DNA from: a virus
Direction: 5' to 3' (one strand)
Virus record (IMG/VR): IMGVR_UViG_3300042540_001399
Location: 124,001-188,000 of that record
Length of the DNA: 64,000 nucleotides
Below the pieces are notes generated by a model that was not told the DNA's origin, did no database searches, and saw only the letters and a program-made list of their open reading frames with translations. Positions 7,739 through 15,566 of this stretch are shown one piece after another; positions within the stretch are counted from its first letter, which is position 1; each line of letters starts with the position of its first letter. The position numbers were made by a program, and so were the translations under genes.

Positions 7739-8102
7739 AGTATTTCTAATCTTAATTTCTTTATTTCTTTTGTCTTTTATTTTTTCTGAATTTAAAGAAT
7801 ACAAAGGAACCGCAACTTACTACGGACAACATTGGACAGGAAGACTAACTTCATCAGGGGAAAGATTCCATGCAGATAGTTTGACTGCAGCCCACAAATA
7901 CTTTAAGTTTGGAACAATTCTTAAAGTAACTAATACAATCAATGACTCAGTTCGTTATGTTAAGGTGAATGACAGACTACCAAAAAGTTCAAAATTTATA
8001 ATTGATCTTAGTTATGGAACGGCAAAAGAACTTAACTTTTTGAAAAGAGGTGTAATTCCAGTCATCTTAGTTCCTGTTGACACCGTAAAAATTGTAAAAT
8101 AA
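7689..8102 (+). CDS. RlpA-like double-psi beta-barrel protein
   Basis: 137 aa. After a hydrophobic export signal (about residues 14-33, LNKVFLILISLFLLSFIF) comes an RlpA domain: GTATYYGQHWTGRLTSSGERF, LTAAHKYFKFGTILKVTN, VKVNDRLP and IIDLSYGTAKEL. RlpA proteins bind denuded peptidoglycan and some are lytic transglycosylases. The catalytic His and Asp of that fold (AAHK, NDR) are retained. The start overlaps the previous gene by 50 bases in another frame. Starting later would remove part of the signal peptide, so 7689 is kept. Confidence 0.75.
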   Translation: MVKEKFKQHTITKILNKVFLILISLFLLSFIFSEFKEYKGTATYYGQHWTGRLTSSGERFHADSLTAAHKYFKFGTILKVTNTINDSVRYVKVNDRLPKSSKFIIDLSYGTAKELNFLKRGVIPVILVPVDTVKIVK

Positions 8103-8126
8103 TTTTTCTAATCCAATTTAATTTCC

Positions 8127-8134
8127 TATCTTTG
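8127..8134 (+). promoter_or_regulatory. Bacteroidota-type -7 box (TATCTTTG) abutting a start codon
   Basis: TATCTTTG ends 5 bases before the ATG at 8140. Confidence 0.6.
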
Positions 8135-8139
8135 TTTCT

Positions 8140-8373
8140 ATGTGGACAACTAAAGAAACTAAAAGAGAGTATCGTGGGGTAACAATATGGAAGTTTGAAG
8201 GATCAAAAGTTAAAGACTCCTTCAGAAAAAGAGACCCACGCACATTTCAAAAAGACGACAGTAGATTTACCAAATGGCATTCCTATCAGGTTGAACTATT
8301 TGGTGTTAAATACGAATCAGAATTGTTAAGAGATGTAAAAGAGTACATTGATTCAATCTTTGATAAAATATGA
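8140..8373 (+). CDS. Hypothetical protein, 77 aa
   Basis: Not recognised. It is a small basic/aromatic protein (REYRGVTIWKFEG, RFTKWHSYQVELFG) with a helical tail, likely an alpha/beta fold. It is the first gene of an operon of small proteins (8.1-10.4 kb), overlapping the next start by 4 bases. Confidence 0.6.
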   Translation: MWTTKETKREYRGVTIWKFEGSKVKDSFRKRDPRTFQKDDSRFTKWHSYQVELFGVKYESELLRDVKEYIDSIFDKI

Positions 8374-8561
8374 AAAACCCCTGTAAAGAGTGTCCCCACT
8401 TTATTCGTAATCGTCATAATGATATGATTGTGGAGTTTGGAAAAAGAACTGGAAAAAAACACAATTGTCATATGACTGAAGGAGTAAAAGATTTATGGAA
8501 TGTTAAGAATGAAAAATTAGAATGTTATGGTTCAAAGAAAGATAATTTACGGAGTGTGTGA
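8370..8561 (+). CDS. Cys-rich small protein, probable metal-binding
   Basis: 63 aa. CKECPHF near the start plus further His and Cys residues (HNCHMTEG, ECYG) suggest a zinc or iron-sulfur site, loosely like the CxxCPW/H proteins of the DUF6283 type. The function is unknown. Translationally coupled to the previous gene. Confidence 0.6.
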   Translation: MKNPCKECPHFIRNRHNDMIVEFGKRTGKKHNCHMTEGVKDLWNVKNEKLECYGSKKDNLRSV

Positions 8562-8748
8562 TAAGACAGGATCTTGTGATTCATATTTTGGTTTTTTTAA
8601 AACCAAGTCAGACGCAGAACACGAAGTTGAGATACAAGCAAAACGACTCAAAGAAGACTTGGGTATGATGGATATTGAAATCAAATCAGACCGAGCATTG
8701 TTCGGAGGTAAAGTAGTAATTGTTATTCACCAGTATATGTTAAGGTGA
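8527..8748 (+). CDS. Hypothetical protein, 73 aa
   Basis: Not recognised. It has a beta start (IIYGVCDKTG), a FFKTKSDAEHEVE helix and a beta end (GGKVVIVIHQY). The ATG at 8527 overlaps the preceding gene by 35 bases. A GTG at 8554 would overlap by only 8, but would cut the first strand. The longer form is kept with doubt. Confidence 0.5.
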   Translation: MVQRKIIYGVCDKTGSCDSYFGFFKTKSDAEHEVEIQAKRLKEDLGMMDIEIKSDRALFGGKVVIVIHQYMLR

Positions 8749-9113
8749 TGAAAAAAGTACAAACTAAATTTGGAACCTATATAGATATGGAAACAAAAAG
8801 TAATACAGAATTAACCGGTGATAAAATCAAGGTATTTGTAGAGAGATTAAAAAAGATTGGTATTGAAGTTAAACTTGTGGGTAACTATCCTTGGGTTTAT
8901 ATTGATGAAATCTGTGGTATCAAAGTAAAAGAAAAGTTTGAAGGAAATCATGGGTTTACTCTAATATTCTTACCTGCAAAAACTGACTCACCACCATCCG
9001 ACTTCACAGATATAACGGAGATATTCAAACTAATACGAAAGTATATTAGACAAGCGAATCTTATTGAATTAATGAAAATAGACGAAAAAGACGGAATGTA
9101 TGACACTGAATGA
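8748..9113 (+). CDS. Hypothetical protein, 121 aa
   Basis: Not recognised. An alpha/beta pattern of the form KIKVFVERLKKIGI ... GNYPWVYIDEICG recalls small phage proteins of unknown role. The ATG at 8748 overlaps the preceding TGA by one base (TGATG) and is preferred to the GTG at 8745. Confidence 0.6.
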   Translation: MKKVQTKFGTYIDMETKSNTELTGDKIKVFVERLKKIGIEVKLVGNYPWVYIDEICGIKVKEKFEGNHGFTLIFLPAKTDSPPSDFTDITEIFKLIRKYIRQANLIELMKIDEKDGMYDTE

Positions 9114-9489
9114 ATTAAGAGTTGGTAGTATTGTAACCCACCCAATTTTTGGAACACCTGTTGCTGTAAGGGCGATTGCTTTTAACGGATTATATATCGG
9201 AACTGAAAACGGTCTTCCACTTCATATCGATGACTTCAAACCTGTCGAAATAACTGAACAGATATTAGAGTTGTTACATTTTGTTAGAATGGAAGCCGAA
9301 GCACCTGGTATTGGTGAATACGAGTGGTGGGAAACAGATACCTTTTCCCTAACGCACCTTTATAAAGGTTTATATGGTGTTGAAGGATTAAGTGGTATCA
9401 ACCCAATTAGATATGTTCATCAACTTCAAAATGCGGCATTTGTTATTGATGGAAAAGAATTAGATACGAAAGAATTATTATATTTGTAA
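9100..9489 (+). CDS. Bacteroidota phage/mobile-element small protein with 'YVHQLQN' motif
   Basis: 129 aa. An N-terminal ELRVGSIVTH SH3-like strand region is followed by VEITEQILELLHF and a C-terminal RYVHQLQNAAFVIDGKEL. I recognise this layout (LRIGN...; ITEEWLLKLGF; KYVHQLQNLYFALTGEEL) from a widespread but uncharacterised family in Bacteroidota phages and islands. It therefore supports the host assignment. The function is unknown. Confidence 0.65.
   Translation: MTLNELRVGSIVTHPIFGTPVAVRAIAFNGLYIGTENGLPLHIDDFKPVEITEQILELLHFVRMEAEAPGIGEYEWWETDTFSLTHLYKGLYGVEGLSGINPIRYVHQLQNAAFVIDGKELDTKELLYL
9479..9486 (+). promoter_or_regulatory. Bacteroidota-type -7 box TATATTTG inside the 3' end of a gene
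   Basis: TATATTTG lies in the last codons of the preceding gene, 8 bases before the ATG at 9495. Confidence 0.5.
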
Positions 9490-9494
9490 AAGTT

Positions 9495-9908
9495 ATGGAA
9501 AAGAAAAGAATTTATTTAGATGATGTTCGTACACCAGTCGATAAAGACAATTGGATTGTGGTTCGTTCTTATGATGAGTTCGTTCAAAAGATTAATGAGG
9601 TTGGTATGGAGAATATTGAACTCATATCTTTGGATCACGACTTGGGTGATAGTGCGATGAAAGAGTGGTTACATGGTGTTGTAAGAAACTATGAAATCAA
9701 CTACGATAATATCACCGAAAAGACTGGTATGGATTGTACTAAGTGGTTAGTGAATCAGTGGATGGATGGTAAACCTATTGTTGATGTTGTAGTTCACTCC
9801 GCAAACGCTATTGGATCTGCAAACATGATGGGTTACATCAACAACTACCGACACATCAATCGACTACCACAGAATTGTAATAGAATATTTTGGGAACACA
9901 CAGTATAA
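9495..9908 (+). CDS. Cyclic-phosphate-processing receiver-like (cREC) domain protein
   Basis: 137 aa. RIYLDDVRTP at the start, then WIVVRSYDEFV, ISLDHDLGD and VVHSANAIGSANMMGYI match the cREC family (receiver-like domain predicted to process cyclic phosphates in RNA repair). The conserved acidic residues of LDD and DHD and the His of HSAN are all present. Such proteins occur with RNA ligases and end-processing enzymes. An RNA ligase gene follows within 0.6 kb, so a shared role in repairing cleaved RNA is plausible. Confidence 0.7.
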   Translation: MEKKRIYLDDVRTPVDKDNWIVVRSYDEFVQKINEVGMENIELISLDHDLGDSAMKEWLHGVVRNYEINYDNITEKTGMDCTKWLVNQWMDGKPIVDVVVHSANAIGSANMMGYINNYRHINRLPQNCNRIFWEHTV

Positions 9909-9918
9909 AAAATTAGTA

Positions 9919-10443
9919 ATGGAATTAGAAAAATTAACAATGGACGAACTTATTTCTTTAAGAAATAAAATTGAAGGACTTATTCATTCATATGAGGACG
10001 GTTATATCTACATATGTTCTGTTCGTCAGTTCGGTAGTGTTTGGGAAGAAAGACCTTCTAGTTTATATTCTTTAAGGGAACTGTGTGATTCTTATTACGG
10101 AGATAATGGAATTGTGGATGTTTATACCAACAACCCGAATTTAGAATTTCCTGAAATGGAGTTTGAAAATTATGGTGATGTTATGTATATTGAATCTGAG
10201 TATGATTACAGAGAGTGGATTAAACACACTAAAGCTAAAAATCTTATTAAAGATGTGACACAACGACTTGATGAGTGGGATGAAAGTAAAAATTTACCAT
10301 TTAAGTACCGTCCTTCTTTTGCGCCACATTGGACAAGAGAAGATGTTAATGGATGGATTGAAGAATTTGAAAATACTAAGTGGGATTTTGTTGAACCAAG
10401 ATCAATAAAAATAAATTATCTTGAAGAAGATACTGACGAATAA
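9919..10443 (+). CDS. Hypothetical protein, 174 aa
   Basis: Not recognised. An N-terminal helix (LTMDELISLRNKIEGLIHSYE) is followed by an acidic, Tyr-rich alpha/beta region. No signal or membrane segment is seen. It lies between the cREC and RNA ligase genes. Confidence 0.6.
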   Translation: MELEKLTMDELISLRNKIEGLIHSYEDGYIYICSVRQFGSVWEERPSSLYSLRELCDSYYGDNGIVDVYTNNPNLEFPEMEFENYGDVMYIESEYDYREWIKHTKAKNLIKDVTQRLDEWDESKNLPFKYRPSFAPHWTREDVNGWIEEFENTKWDFVEPRSIKINYLEEDTDE

Positions 10444-10454
10444 AAAAATATTAT

Positions 10455-10462
10455 TATTTTTG
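10455..10462 (+). promoter_or_regulatory. Bacteroidota-type -7 box (TATTTTTG) abutting a start codon
   Basis: TATTTTTG ends 4 bases before the ATG of the RNA ligase. Confidence 0.55.
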
Positions 10463-10466
10463 TAAA

Positions 10467-11600
10467 ATGGAAAATTTAAATAGTGTATGTTATGTTGGTT
10501 TTATAGGTGAAGTTCTATCAATAGAAGGCGCAGATAACATAGAATTGGTCTTAGTTAGTGGATGGCAAGCAATTACAAAAAAAGGTGAATACCAGGTTGG
10601 GGATAAGGTTGTAATTGCAACCACTGATGCTGTGATCCCAAAGGATTTATCTGATCTTATGCAGGTGACTAGCTACCTTCGTAAAGGTCAGCGAGTTAGA
10701 ACCGTTAAACTTCGTGGGGTATATTCTGAATGTTTGTTAATACCGTTTAAGTACTTGGCACCAGAGTCTTTAGAGACAAATGTTGAAGAAGGTCACGACA
10801 TGATGGGTATCTTAGGTATCACTAAATACGAACCTCCTGTTAAGATGGTTGAGATGAGTGTTGGTGGTAGAAAAATAAAATATCACCAAAACCCAAACTT
10901 CCATGTTTACTACAAGTTTCCTAACTTGAAGAATGTTCCTGAGTTATTTACTGAAGAAGATAAGGTATCTATAACTAGAAAAATTCATGGTACAAACGCA
11001 AGATACGGTATTGTTAAAAAGAAAAAAATTACAATTATTGATCGTATAAAAAAGTTTTTTGGTAATGAATGGGCATTTTACGAATATGTTTACGGATCTC
11101 ACAACGTTGAAAAAGGTTCTGATTCGCAAGGTTTCTATTCTACCGATGTTTGGAGAACAATTGCTGAAAAATACGAAATTAAACAAAAACTTTGGAAATA
11201 TGTGAAATCTTATTATAGTCATAGAACATTTAAAAGTGGAATTATTATTTACGGTGAAATTTACGGACACGGAATTCAAAAAAATTACGATTATGGATTA
11301 CAAGAAATAAAATTTGTTGGATTTGATGTCGAAGTAGATGGTGAATACAAAAGTTTTTTTACTGAAAGAGGTATATTTGAAAGTTTGTCTTTACCTACGG
11401 TGGAACTTTTGTACACAGGATATTGGTCTAAAGAAAAACAAGACAAGTATGTGTTTGGAAATTTTATCGAAGGAACTAAAATTCCGCACGAAGGTATTGT
11501 TGTTAAGTGTTTAAGTGGTGATCGTCACAAAGTGGCAAAAGTTATAAATCCTGATTACTTAATCTACGGAGAAAAAAATAATGTTGGTGACTCCCATTGA
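10467..11600 (+). CDS. RNA ligase, DRB0094/Rnl-type
   Basis: 377 aa. An N-terminal OB-like region (GWQAITKKGEYQVGDKVVI) precedes a nucleotidyltransferase core: motif I RKIHGTNAR with the AMP-accepting Lys at about residue 172, motif III YGEIYGHGI, motif IV EGIVVK and motif V KVINPDY. This arrangement is that of the DraRnl (DRB0094) family, which seals 5'-phosphate ends to 3'-OH RNA ends, often in RNA-DNA nicked duplexes. It is monocistronic-like, with its own host-type promoter and a terminator hairpin that begins within its last codons. It likely repairs tRNA or other RNA cut by host defence nucleases. Confidence 0.85.
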   Translation: MENLNSVCYVGFIGEVLSIEGADNIELVLVSGWQAITKKGEYQVGDKVVIATTDAVIPKDLSDLMQVTSYLRKGQRVRTVKLRGVYSECLLIPFKYLAPESLETNVEEGHDMMGILGITKYEPPVKMVEMSVGGRKIKYHQNPNFHVYYKFPNLKNVPELFTEEDKVSITRKIHGTNARYGIVKKKKITIIDRIKKFFGNEWAFYEYVYGSHNVEKGSDSQGFYSTDVWRTIAEKYEIKQKLWKYVKSYYSHRTFKSGIIIYGEIYGHGIQKNYDYGLQEIKFVGFDVEVDGEYKSFFTERGIFESLSLPTVELLYTGYWSKEKQDKYVFGNFIEGTKIPHEGIVVKCLSGDRHKVAKVINPDYLIYGEKNNVGDSH

Positions 11601-11616
11601 TGGGGTCACCTTTTTT
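11586..11616 (+). terminator. Rho-independent terminator overlapping the RNA ligase stop
   Basis: Stem GGTGACTCC (11586-11594) pairs with GGGGTCACC (11602-11610) and is followed by six T. The ligase stop codon lies in the loop. Confidence 0.85.
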
Positions 11617-11672
11617 ACTTATAATTAAAAACAAACTATAATGGGAGAAGAAAACGACCAAAATAAAATAAA

Positions 11673-12638
11673 ATGGGAATTAAAAAAATTAAAAAAGAAA
11701 ATGATCAATTAAATTTAAATTTAATTGAAATGTTGGGGGCTTTTGATACAAGTAAAACAAAAAAATACACTCAATTCTTAATCAAAGTTTTGAACAAAAG
11801 AATAAAAGAGTATGAAAATTACCCTCAACTTGTAGAAAATGAAAATGTTATTGATAAAATTTTACCTTTGAATTCTTGGAAAAATTTACAGATTAGGAAT
11901 TATGTTTGTGATTTTTTATTTTCTTGGAATCAAATGAAAACTTTCATTGAATTTTGTGAATTAATGGAAAAAGGGTTAATTGAAGAAAATGACATCAGTA
12001 AATACGATTCATGGGAAATGTTAGAACATAATCTTTTTTATGCTAAAAATAAAGAAATGTTTAAAAAATCAAAAAAAGACATTAAGGTTATATTCGAAGA
12101 TGAAAAGTATCTGATTTTCAAACCAACAAGTTATTTGGCATCATGTTCCTATGGTTATCAAACTAAATGGTGTACCGCAATGGTGAATGATCCAGATTAT
12201 TTTTATCGTCACAGTCACAATGGTATTTTAATTTATTTGATTGATAAAAAAGAAAATAAAAAGTTTGCGTTTTATAAAAGAGTTTCTGATAATGATGTGG
12301 ATGATCATGAACAGTATATTTTTAAAACTTTCAATCAGCAAGATAAACAAATAGATACTATTCAAACAGGATTACCTGTTGAAATATTGAAAGTAATAAT
12401 GTTAGAAATGGACATTACGAACCCGACTAACTTACCAAATTATAAATTATTTTCTGAAGATGAAATTTCAAAAATGAAATATTACATCAACTTGAATGAA
12501 GAAGTTACTGAAAATGTAACACGACCACGTTTTAGAAATATATACCGAAGGTTAGAAGTTCTAAGAAACAATGAAGAGATTAATGAAGCTGAAATTGTTT
12601 CAGAATCTGAAGAAAATGTTGAAAACACATCAATTTAA
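11673..12638 (+). CDS. 'TKWC' paralog family protein, copy 2
   Basis: 321 aa. It carries SYGYQTKWCTAMVNDPDYF (TKWC near residue 164) followed by GILIYLIDKKENKKFAF. The N-terminal NLIEMLGAFD...KKYTQFLIK pattern matches copy 1 at 4887. The C-terminus is acidic (EAEIVSESEENVE). No leader peptide and no membrane segment. It sits alone after the RNA ligase terminator. Unknown function. Confidence 0.6.
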   Translation: MGIKKIKKENDQLNLNLIEMLGAFDTSKTKKYTQFLIKVLNKRIKEYENYPQLVENENVIDKILPLNSWKNLQIRNYVCDFLFSWNQMKTFIEFCELMEKGLIEENDISKYDSWEMLEHNLFYAKNKEMFKKSKKDIKVIFEDEKYLIFKPTSYLASCSYGYQTKWCTAMVNDPDYFYRHSHNGILIYLIDKKENKKFAFYKRVSDNDVDDHEQYIFKTFNQQDKQIDTIQTGLPVEILKVIMLEMDITNPTNLPNYKLFSEDEISKMKYYINLNEEVTENVTRPRFRNIYRRLEVLRNNEEINEAEIVSESEENVENTSI

Positions 12639-12650
12639 TTATAATATTAT

Positions 12651-12836
12651 ATGAAAAAAGTAGAAATAAAAGTTAGGTTTGCTAATGAAAGTAATTACTA
12701 CAATAAAATAACTATTGACCCCCAAAAAATAGAAACCCCAACAATCCTGAATAAAGAAGTTTTTTTTACAATTGACGGTATAAGAGTTGCGACTAAATCA
12801 GAAGATTGGGAACAAATAAAAAAATTAATTAATTAA
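12651..12836 (+). CDS. Hypothetical protein, 61 aa
   Basis: Not recognised. It is a small beta-rich basic protein (KKVEIKVRFANESNYY) with a helical end. It lies 12 bases after copy 2 of the TKWC family and one base before the next small gene, so probably in the same operon. Confidence 0.55.
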   Translation: MKKVEIKVRFANESNYYNKITIDPQKIETPTILNKEVFFTIDGIRVATKSEDWEQIKKLIN

Positions 12837-12837
12837 T

Positions 12838-12975
12838 ATGAAAAAATTGGATACATTTTTAACATTTGTTTTTTTAATAAATGTAATAGGATCATTTTTT
12901 ATGAGTGATTTGTTTGGTACTTTAGGATGGAGCTGTGCTTTACTAACACAATTAAGAATTAAAGAACTATTTTAA
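12838..12975 (+). CDS. Small membrane protein, 45 aa
   Basis: The open frame from ATG 12838 encodes a hydrophobic segment (TFLTFVFLINVIGSFF) followed by a second weakly hydrophobic stretch. It starts one base after the previous stop, and its TAA shares a base with the next ATG (TAATG). This coupling on both sides supports a real gene. Function unknown. Confidence 0.55.
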   Translation: MKKLDTFLTFVFLINVIGSFFMSDLFGTLGWSCALLTQLRIKELF

Positions 12976-13406
12976 TGAGATATCATGCTAATTTTTATGT
13001 AAACAGATTAGTTTCTGAATGGTTAGAAAATGATAAGATAATCATTGCTTGTGATTTAGATGATACTATCATACCCAAAAACAATGAAATAAAGACAAAC
13101 TGTGATAAGATGGTAAAACTTATCCTTGATTGTCAAAAAGAAGGTATTATATTTCTAATTAACACTGCTAGAAGTAAAGAACAGTTAAAAACTGTAAAAG
13201 AAGAAGTTGAAAATCTTGGAATAAAAGTACATGGTGTGAATGAGATGCATCCCGAATGGAATAAAGACTATGGTGTAAATGGAAAGTTGTATGCTAACAT
13301 TTTTTTAGATGATCGTGGAGGTTTTTGGGATTCATATTGGACACTATTTACAACTTTAACACATGTAAAAATTAACAGAAAAAAAATATCAACAAGTAAT
13401 GATTGA
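12975..13406 (+). CDS. HAD-superfamily phosphatase-like protein
   Basis: 143 aa. Motif I is CDLDDTIIP with both Asp residues, motif II is NTARSKEQL, and motif IV is ANIFLDDRGGF. No cap domain is evident, so it is a minimal HAD phosphatase possibly acting on a macromolecular or exposed substrate, such as a nucleic-acid end or polynucleotide phosphate. It overlaps both neighbours by 1-8 bases and heads the methyltransferase/glycosyltransferase cassette. Confidence 0.75.
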   Translation: MRYHANFYVNRLVSEWLENDKIIIACDLDDTIIPKNNEIKTNCDKMVKLILDCQKEGIIFLINTARSKEQLKTVKEEVENLGIKVHGVNEMHPEWNKDYGVNGKLYANIFLDDRGGFWDSYWTLFTTLTHVKINRKKISTSND

Positions 13407-14028
13407 TAATTATGAAATATTAGAAAACGGTCTTATTAGACAAATTAAAATATTGGATAAAATACAAAGTTATGATTTCCAATACGTTGACGAAAGATAT
13501 AATAAATATGGCGAAAAGGGCCCGCAAATGGCCGGTTTACGACTTGGTTATTTAATAGGTAATCTTGGTTATATTCCTAAATCTATTTTAGATATTGGAT
13601 ATGGTAATGGTGATTTTTTAAAAGTAACAGAACAGGGAATTGAATCATATGGAAATGACATTTCAGGATATCCAATCCCAACGGGATCCAAGTTTGTTAA
13701 TAATATTTTTGATAAACACTATGATGTTATCTGTATGTTCGATGTACTTGAACATTTTGAAGATATTTCATTCGTTAAGGACTTAAGTTGTGATTATATA
13801 TATATAAGTTTACCTTGGTGTCATAATTTTTCTGATGATTGGTTTGAAAATTGGAAACATAGAAGACCAGACGAACATTTGTGGCATTTCAATGAAACAT
13901 CCATAACTAATTTTTTTAAAGAAATGGGATTTGAATTAGTAATACATTCAAACGTTGAAGATATAATAAGAAAGTCAACAGATAATAACCCAAATATATT
14001 AACTTGTTTATTCAAAAAGACAAAATGA
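13399..14028 (+). CDS. Class I SAM-dependent methyltransferase (Methyltransf_23-like)
   Basis: 209 aa. The SAM-binding motif I LDIGYGNGDF is at about residue 64, motif II is ESYGNDISGY, and VICMFDVLEHFED is typical of Methyltransf_23 enzymes. The next part (CHNFSDDWFENWKHRRPDEHLWHF) is seen in methyltransferases of surface-polysaccharide clusters. With the adjacent glycosyltransferases it probably modifies a glycan, although a DNA or protein target is not excluded. Confidence 0.75.
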   Translation: MIDNYEILENGLIRQIKILDKIQSYDFQYVDERYNKYGEKGPQMAGLRLGYLIGNLGYIPKSILDIGYGNGDFLKVTEQGIESYGNDISGYPIPTGSKFVNNIFDKHYDVICMFDVLEHFEDISFVKDLSCDYIYISLPWCHNFSDDWFENWKHRRPDEHLWHFNETSITNFFKEMGFELVIHSNVEDIIRKSTDNNPNILTCLFKKTK

Positions 14029-14957
14029 GATTTGGATTCAAAATATCTGGATGTTTTGGAGATGTCTTATATTCAACACCAGTATTAAAATATCTCAGTC
14101 AGTGTCACCAAGATAAATTGGATGTTGAAACAAATTATCCTGAAATATTTGAAAATAATCCTTATGTTGGTTTGATTTATAATCCTGAAAAAGGTGAAAT
14201 TATGCCTCATGATCAAATTTTTTATGATTGTAATGGTCACAATTTTGGTGACATACAAAAACAAATAAGAAAAATGCATTTAACTGATTATTGGTCAACT
14301 CATTTAGGATTTATTTTATCTCCCAAAGAAAAAACAATTGAATATTATCCATCCGAAATTGATTTTGAATTACCTGAAAGTAATTATGTGGTTATAAATC
14401 CATCAAAAACATGGGAATGTAGAACTTGGTCAAAAGAAAATTGGGAAAGACTTACAGAAAAAATATTGAATTTGGGAATCAAGGTTGTAGTTACTGGTAA
14501 AAACATTGTTTACGGAGATAATGATCAAAAAACATTTTTAAAAGTTGATAATTCAAATGTCATCAATTTGGTCGATAAACTTAACCTATCACAACTTTGG
14601 CACCTACTACAAAATAGTTTAATGGTCATAACAATGAACGCTGGTTTGCTACCTTTTGCAGGTTCTACAGACTGTAATATCTTACAACTTGGCGGAGCTA
14701 TCGACCCAAGTTATAGAACTCCATTCAGACATGGTACACAAGATTATAAACATAAATTTATTGGTGGGTCTTGTAAGTTACTTTGTCAATCAGATATGAA
14801 ATATAATGTTTTAGAGGACAAAAAAATAACAAGATGGAATGGATATCGATCACCTGGTTGTTATGAAAATAAACCAACTTTCGAATGTCATCCATCCGTA
14901 AACGGGGTTTTTAATGAAGTTTTAGAAATTTTAAAAAATGAAAAAAAAATATATTGA
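14025..14957 (+). CDS. Glycosyltransferase family 9-like (heptosyltransferase-like)
   Basis: 310 aa from MRFGFKISG. The ATGA overlap with the previous stop favours this start over the ATG at 14004. Hallmarks are GCFGDVLYSTPVLKYL at the N-terminus, INPSKTWECRTWSKENWERL, VVVTGK, and a C-terminal half with MNAGLLPFAGSTD and LQLGGAIDPS. GT9 enzymes transfer heptose or related sugars in LPS core synthesis. In a phage it could glycosylate a virion protein or alter the host surface. Confidence 0.7.
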   Translation: MRFGFKISGCFGDVLYSTPVLKYLSQCHQDKLDVETNYPEIFENNPYVGLIYNPEKGEIMPHDQIFYDCNGHNFGDIQKQIRKMHLTDYWSTHLGFILSPKEKTIEYYPSEIDFELPESNYVVINPSKTWECRTWSKENWERLTEKILNLGIKVVVTGKNIVYGDNDQKTFLKVDNSNVINLVDKLNLSQLWHLLQNSLMVITMNAGLLPFAGSTDCNILQLGGAIDPSYRTPFRHGTQDYKHKFIGGSCKLLCQSDMKYNVLEDKKITRWNGYRSPGCYENKPTFECHPSVNGVFNEVLEILKNEKKIY

Positions 14958-15561
14958 TAGAATAGAACTTGTTAAGGATTTAGATACTTTTTATCCAAAA
15001 GGGAAAGGTGTTGAACTAGGTTCTTTTAAAGGGGAATTTGCTAAAATTATTTCAGAAAATTGGAGTGGTAAACTTTATCTTATAGATGTTTGGAGACCAT
15101 TAGATTTTGACGAATATGACGACACATCTAACCATTTTAATCATTCAGACGCTTATAGAACCTGTATTGATAATTTAAAAGGTTATGAAAATAAAACATT
15201 TATGTTACGGATGGATGGAAACGAAGGGTCTAAACTATTTTCAGATGAATCATTAGATTTTGTTTATATTGATGCCAATCACACTTATGAATCGGTGAAA
15301 AATGATTTAGAAATTTGGTATCGTAAAGTTAAATCAGGTGGAATGATTATGGGTCATGATTATTTACCTGATTATTTTTATGAAGGTAAAGAAGGGAAGG
15401 ATCAAGCTCTTTACACTTTTCCGAATGGAAAACCTGAAGAAGCTAAATACGCGGGCATGTTCGGTGTAAATCCGGCGGTTAATGAATTTTGTGAAAAAAA
15501 TGATTATGAACTTAACAAAACTGAAGAATTTTTGGCTACATGGTGGTTCGTTAAAAAGTAA
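14938..15561 (+). CDS. Class I SAM-dependent methyltransferase (Methyltransf_24-like)
   Basis: 207 aa. GVELGSFKGEFAK is motif I, LYLIDVWRP is motif II, and FVYIDANHTYESVKNDLEIW plus GGMIMGHDY match Methyltransf_24, a family found in sugar or cephalosporin-hydroxylase-like O-methyltransferases. The Asp/His residues of IDANH and GHDY may bind metal. It overlaps the glycosyltransferase by 20 bases. Confidence 0.75.
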   Translation: MKKKYIDRIELVKDLDTFYPKGKGVELGSFKGEFAKIISENWSGKLYLIDVWRPLDFDEYDDTSNHFNHSDAYRTCIDNLKGYENKTFMLRMDGNEGSKLFSDESLDFVYIDANHTYESVKNDLEIWYRKVKSGGMIMGHDYLPDYFYEGKEGKDQALYTFPNGKPEEAKYAGMFGVNPAVNEFCEKNDYELNKTEEFLATWWFVKK

Positions 15562-15566
15562 TTGAA

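Noticed and set aside
11641-11711. 23-codon frame starting at ATG 11641
   Set aside because: It overlaps the start of the TKWC copy 2 gene out of frame and has no promoter or coupling.
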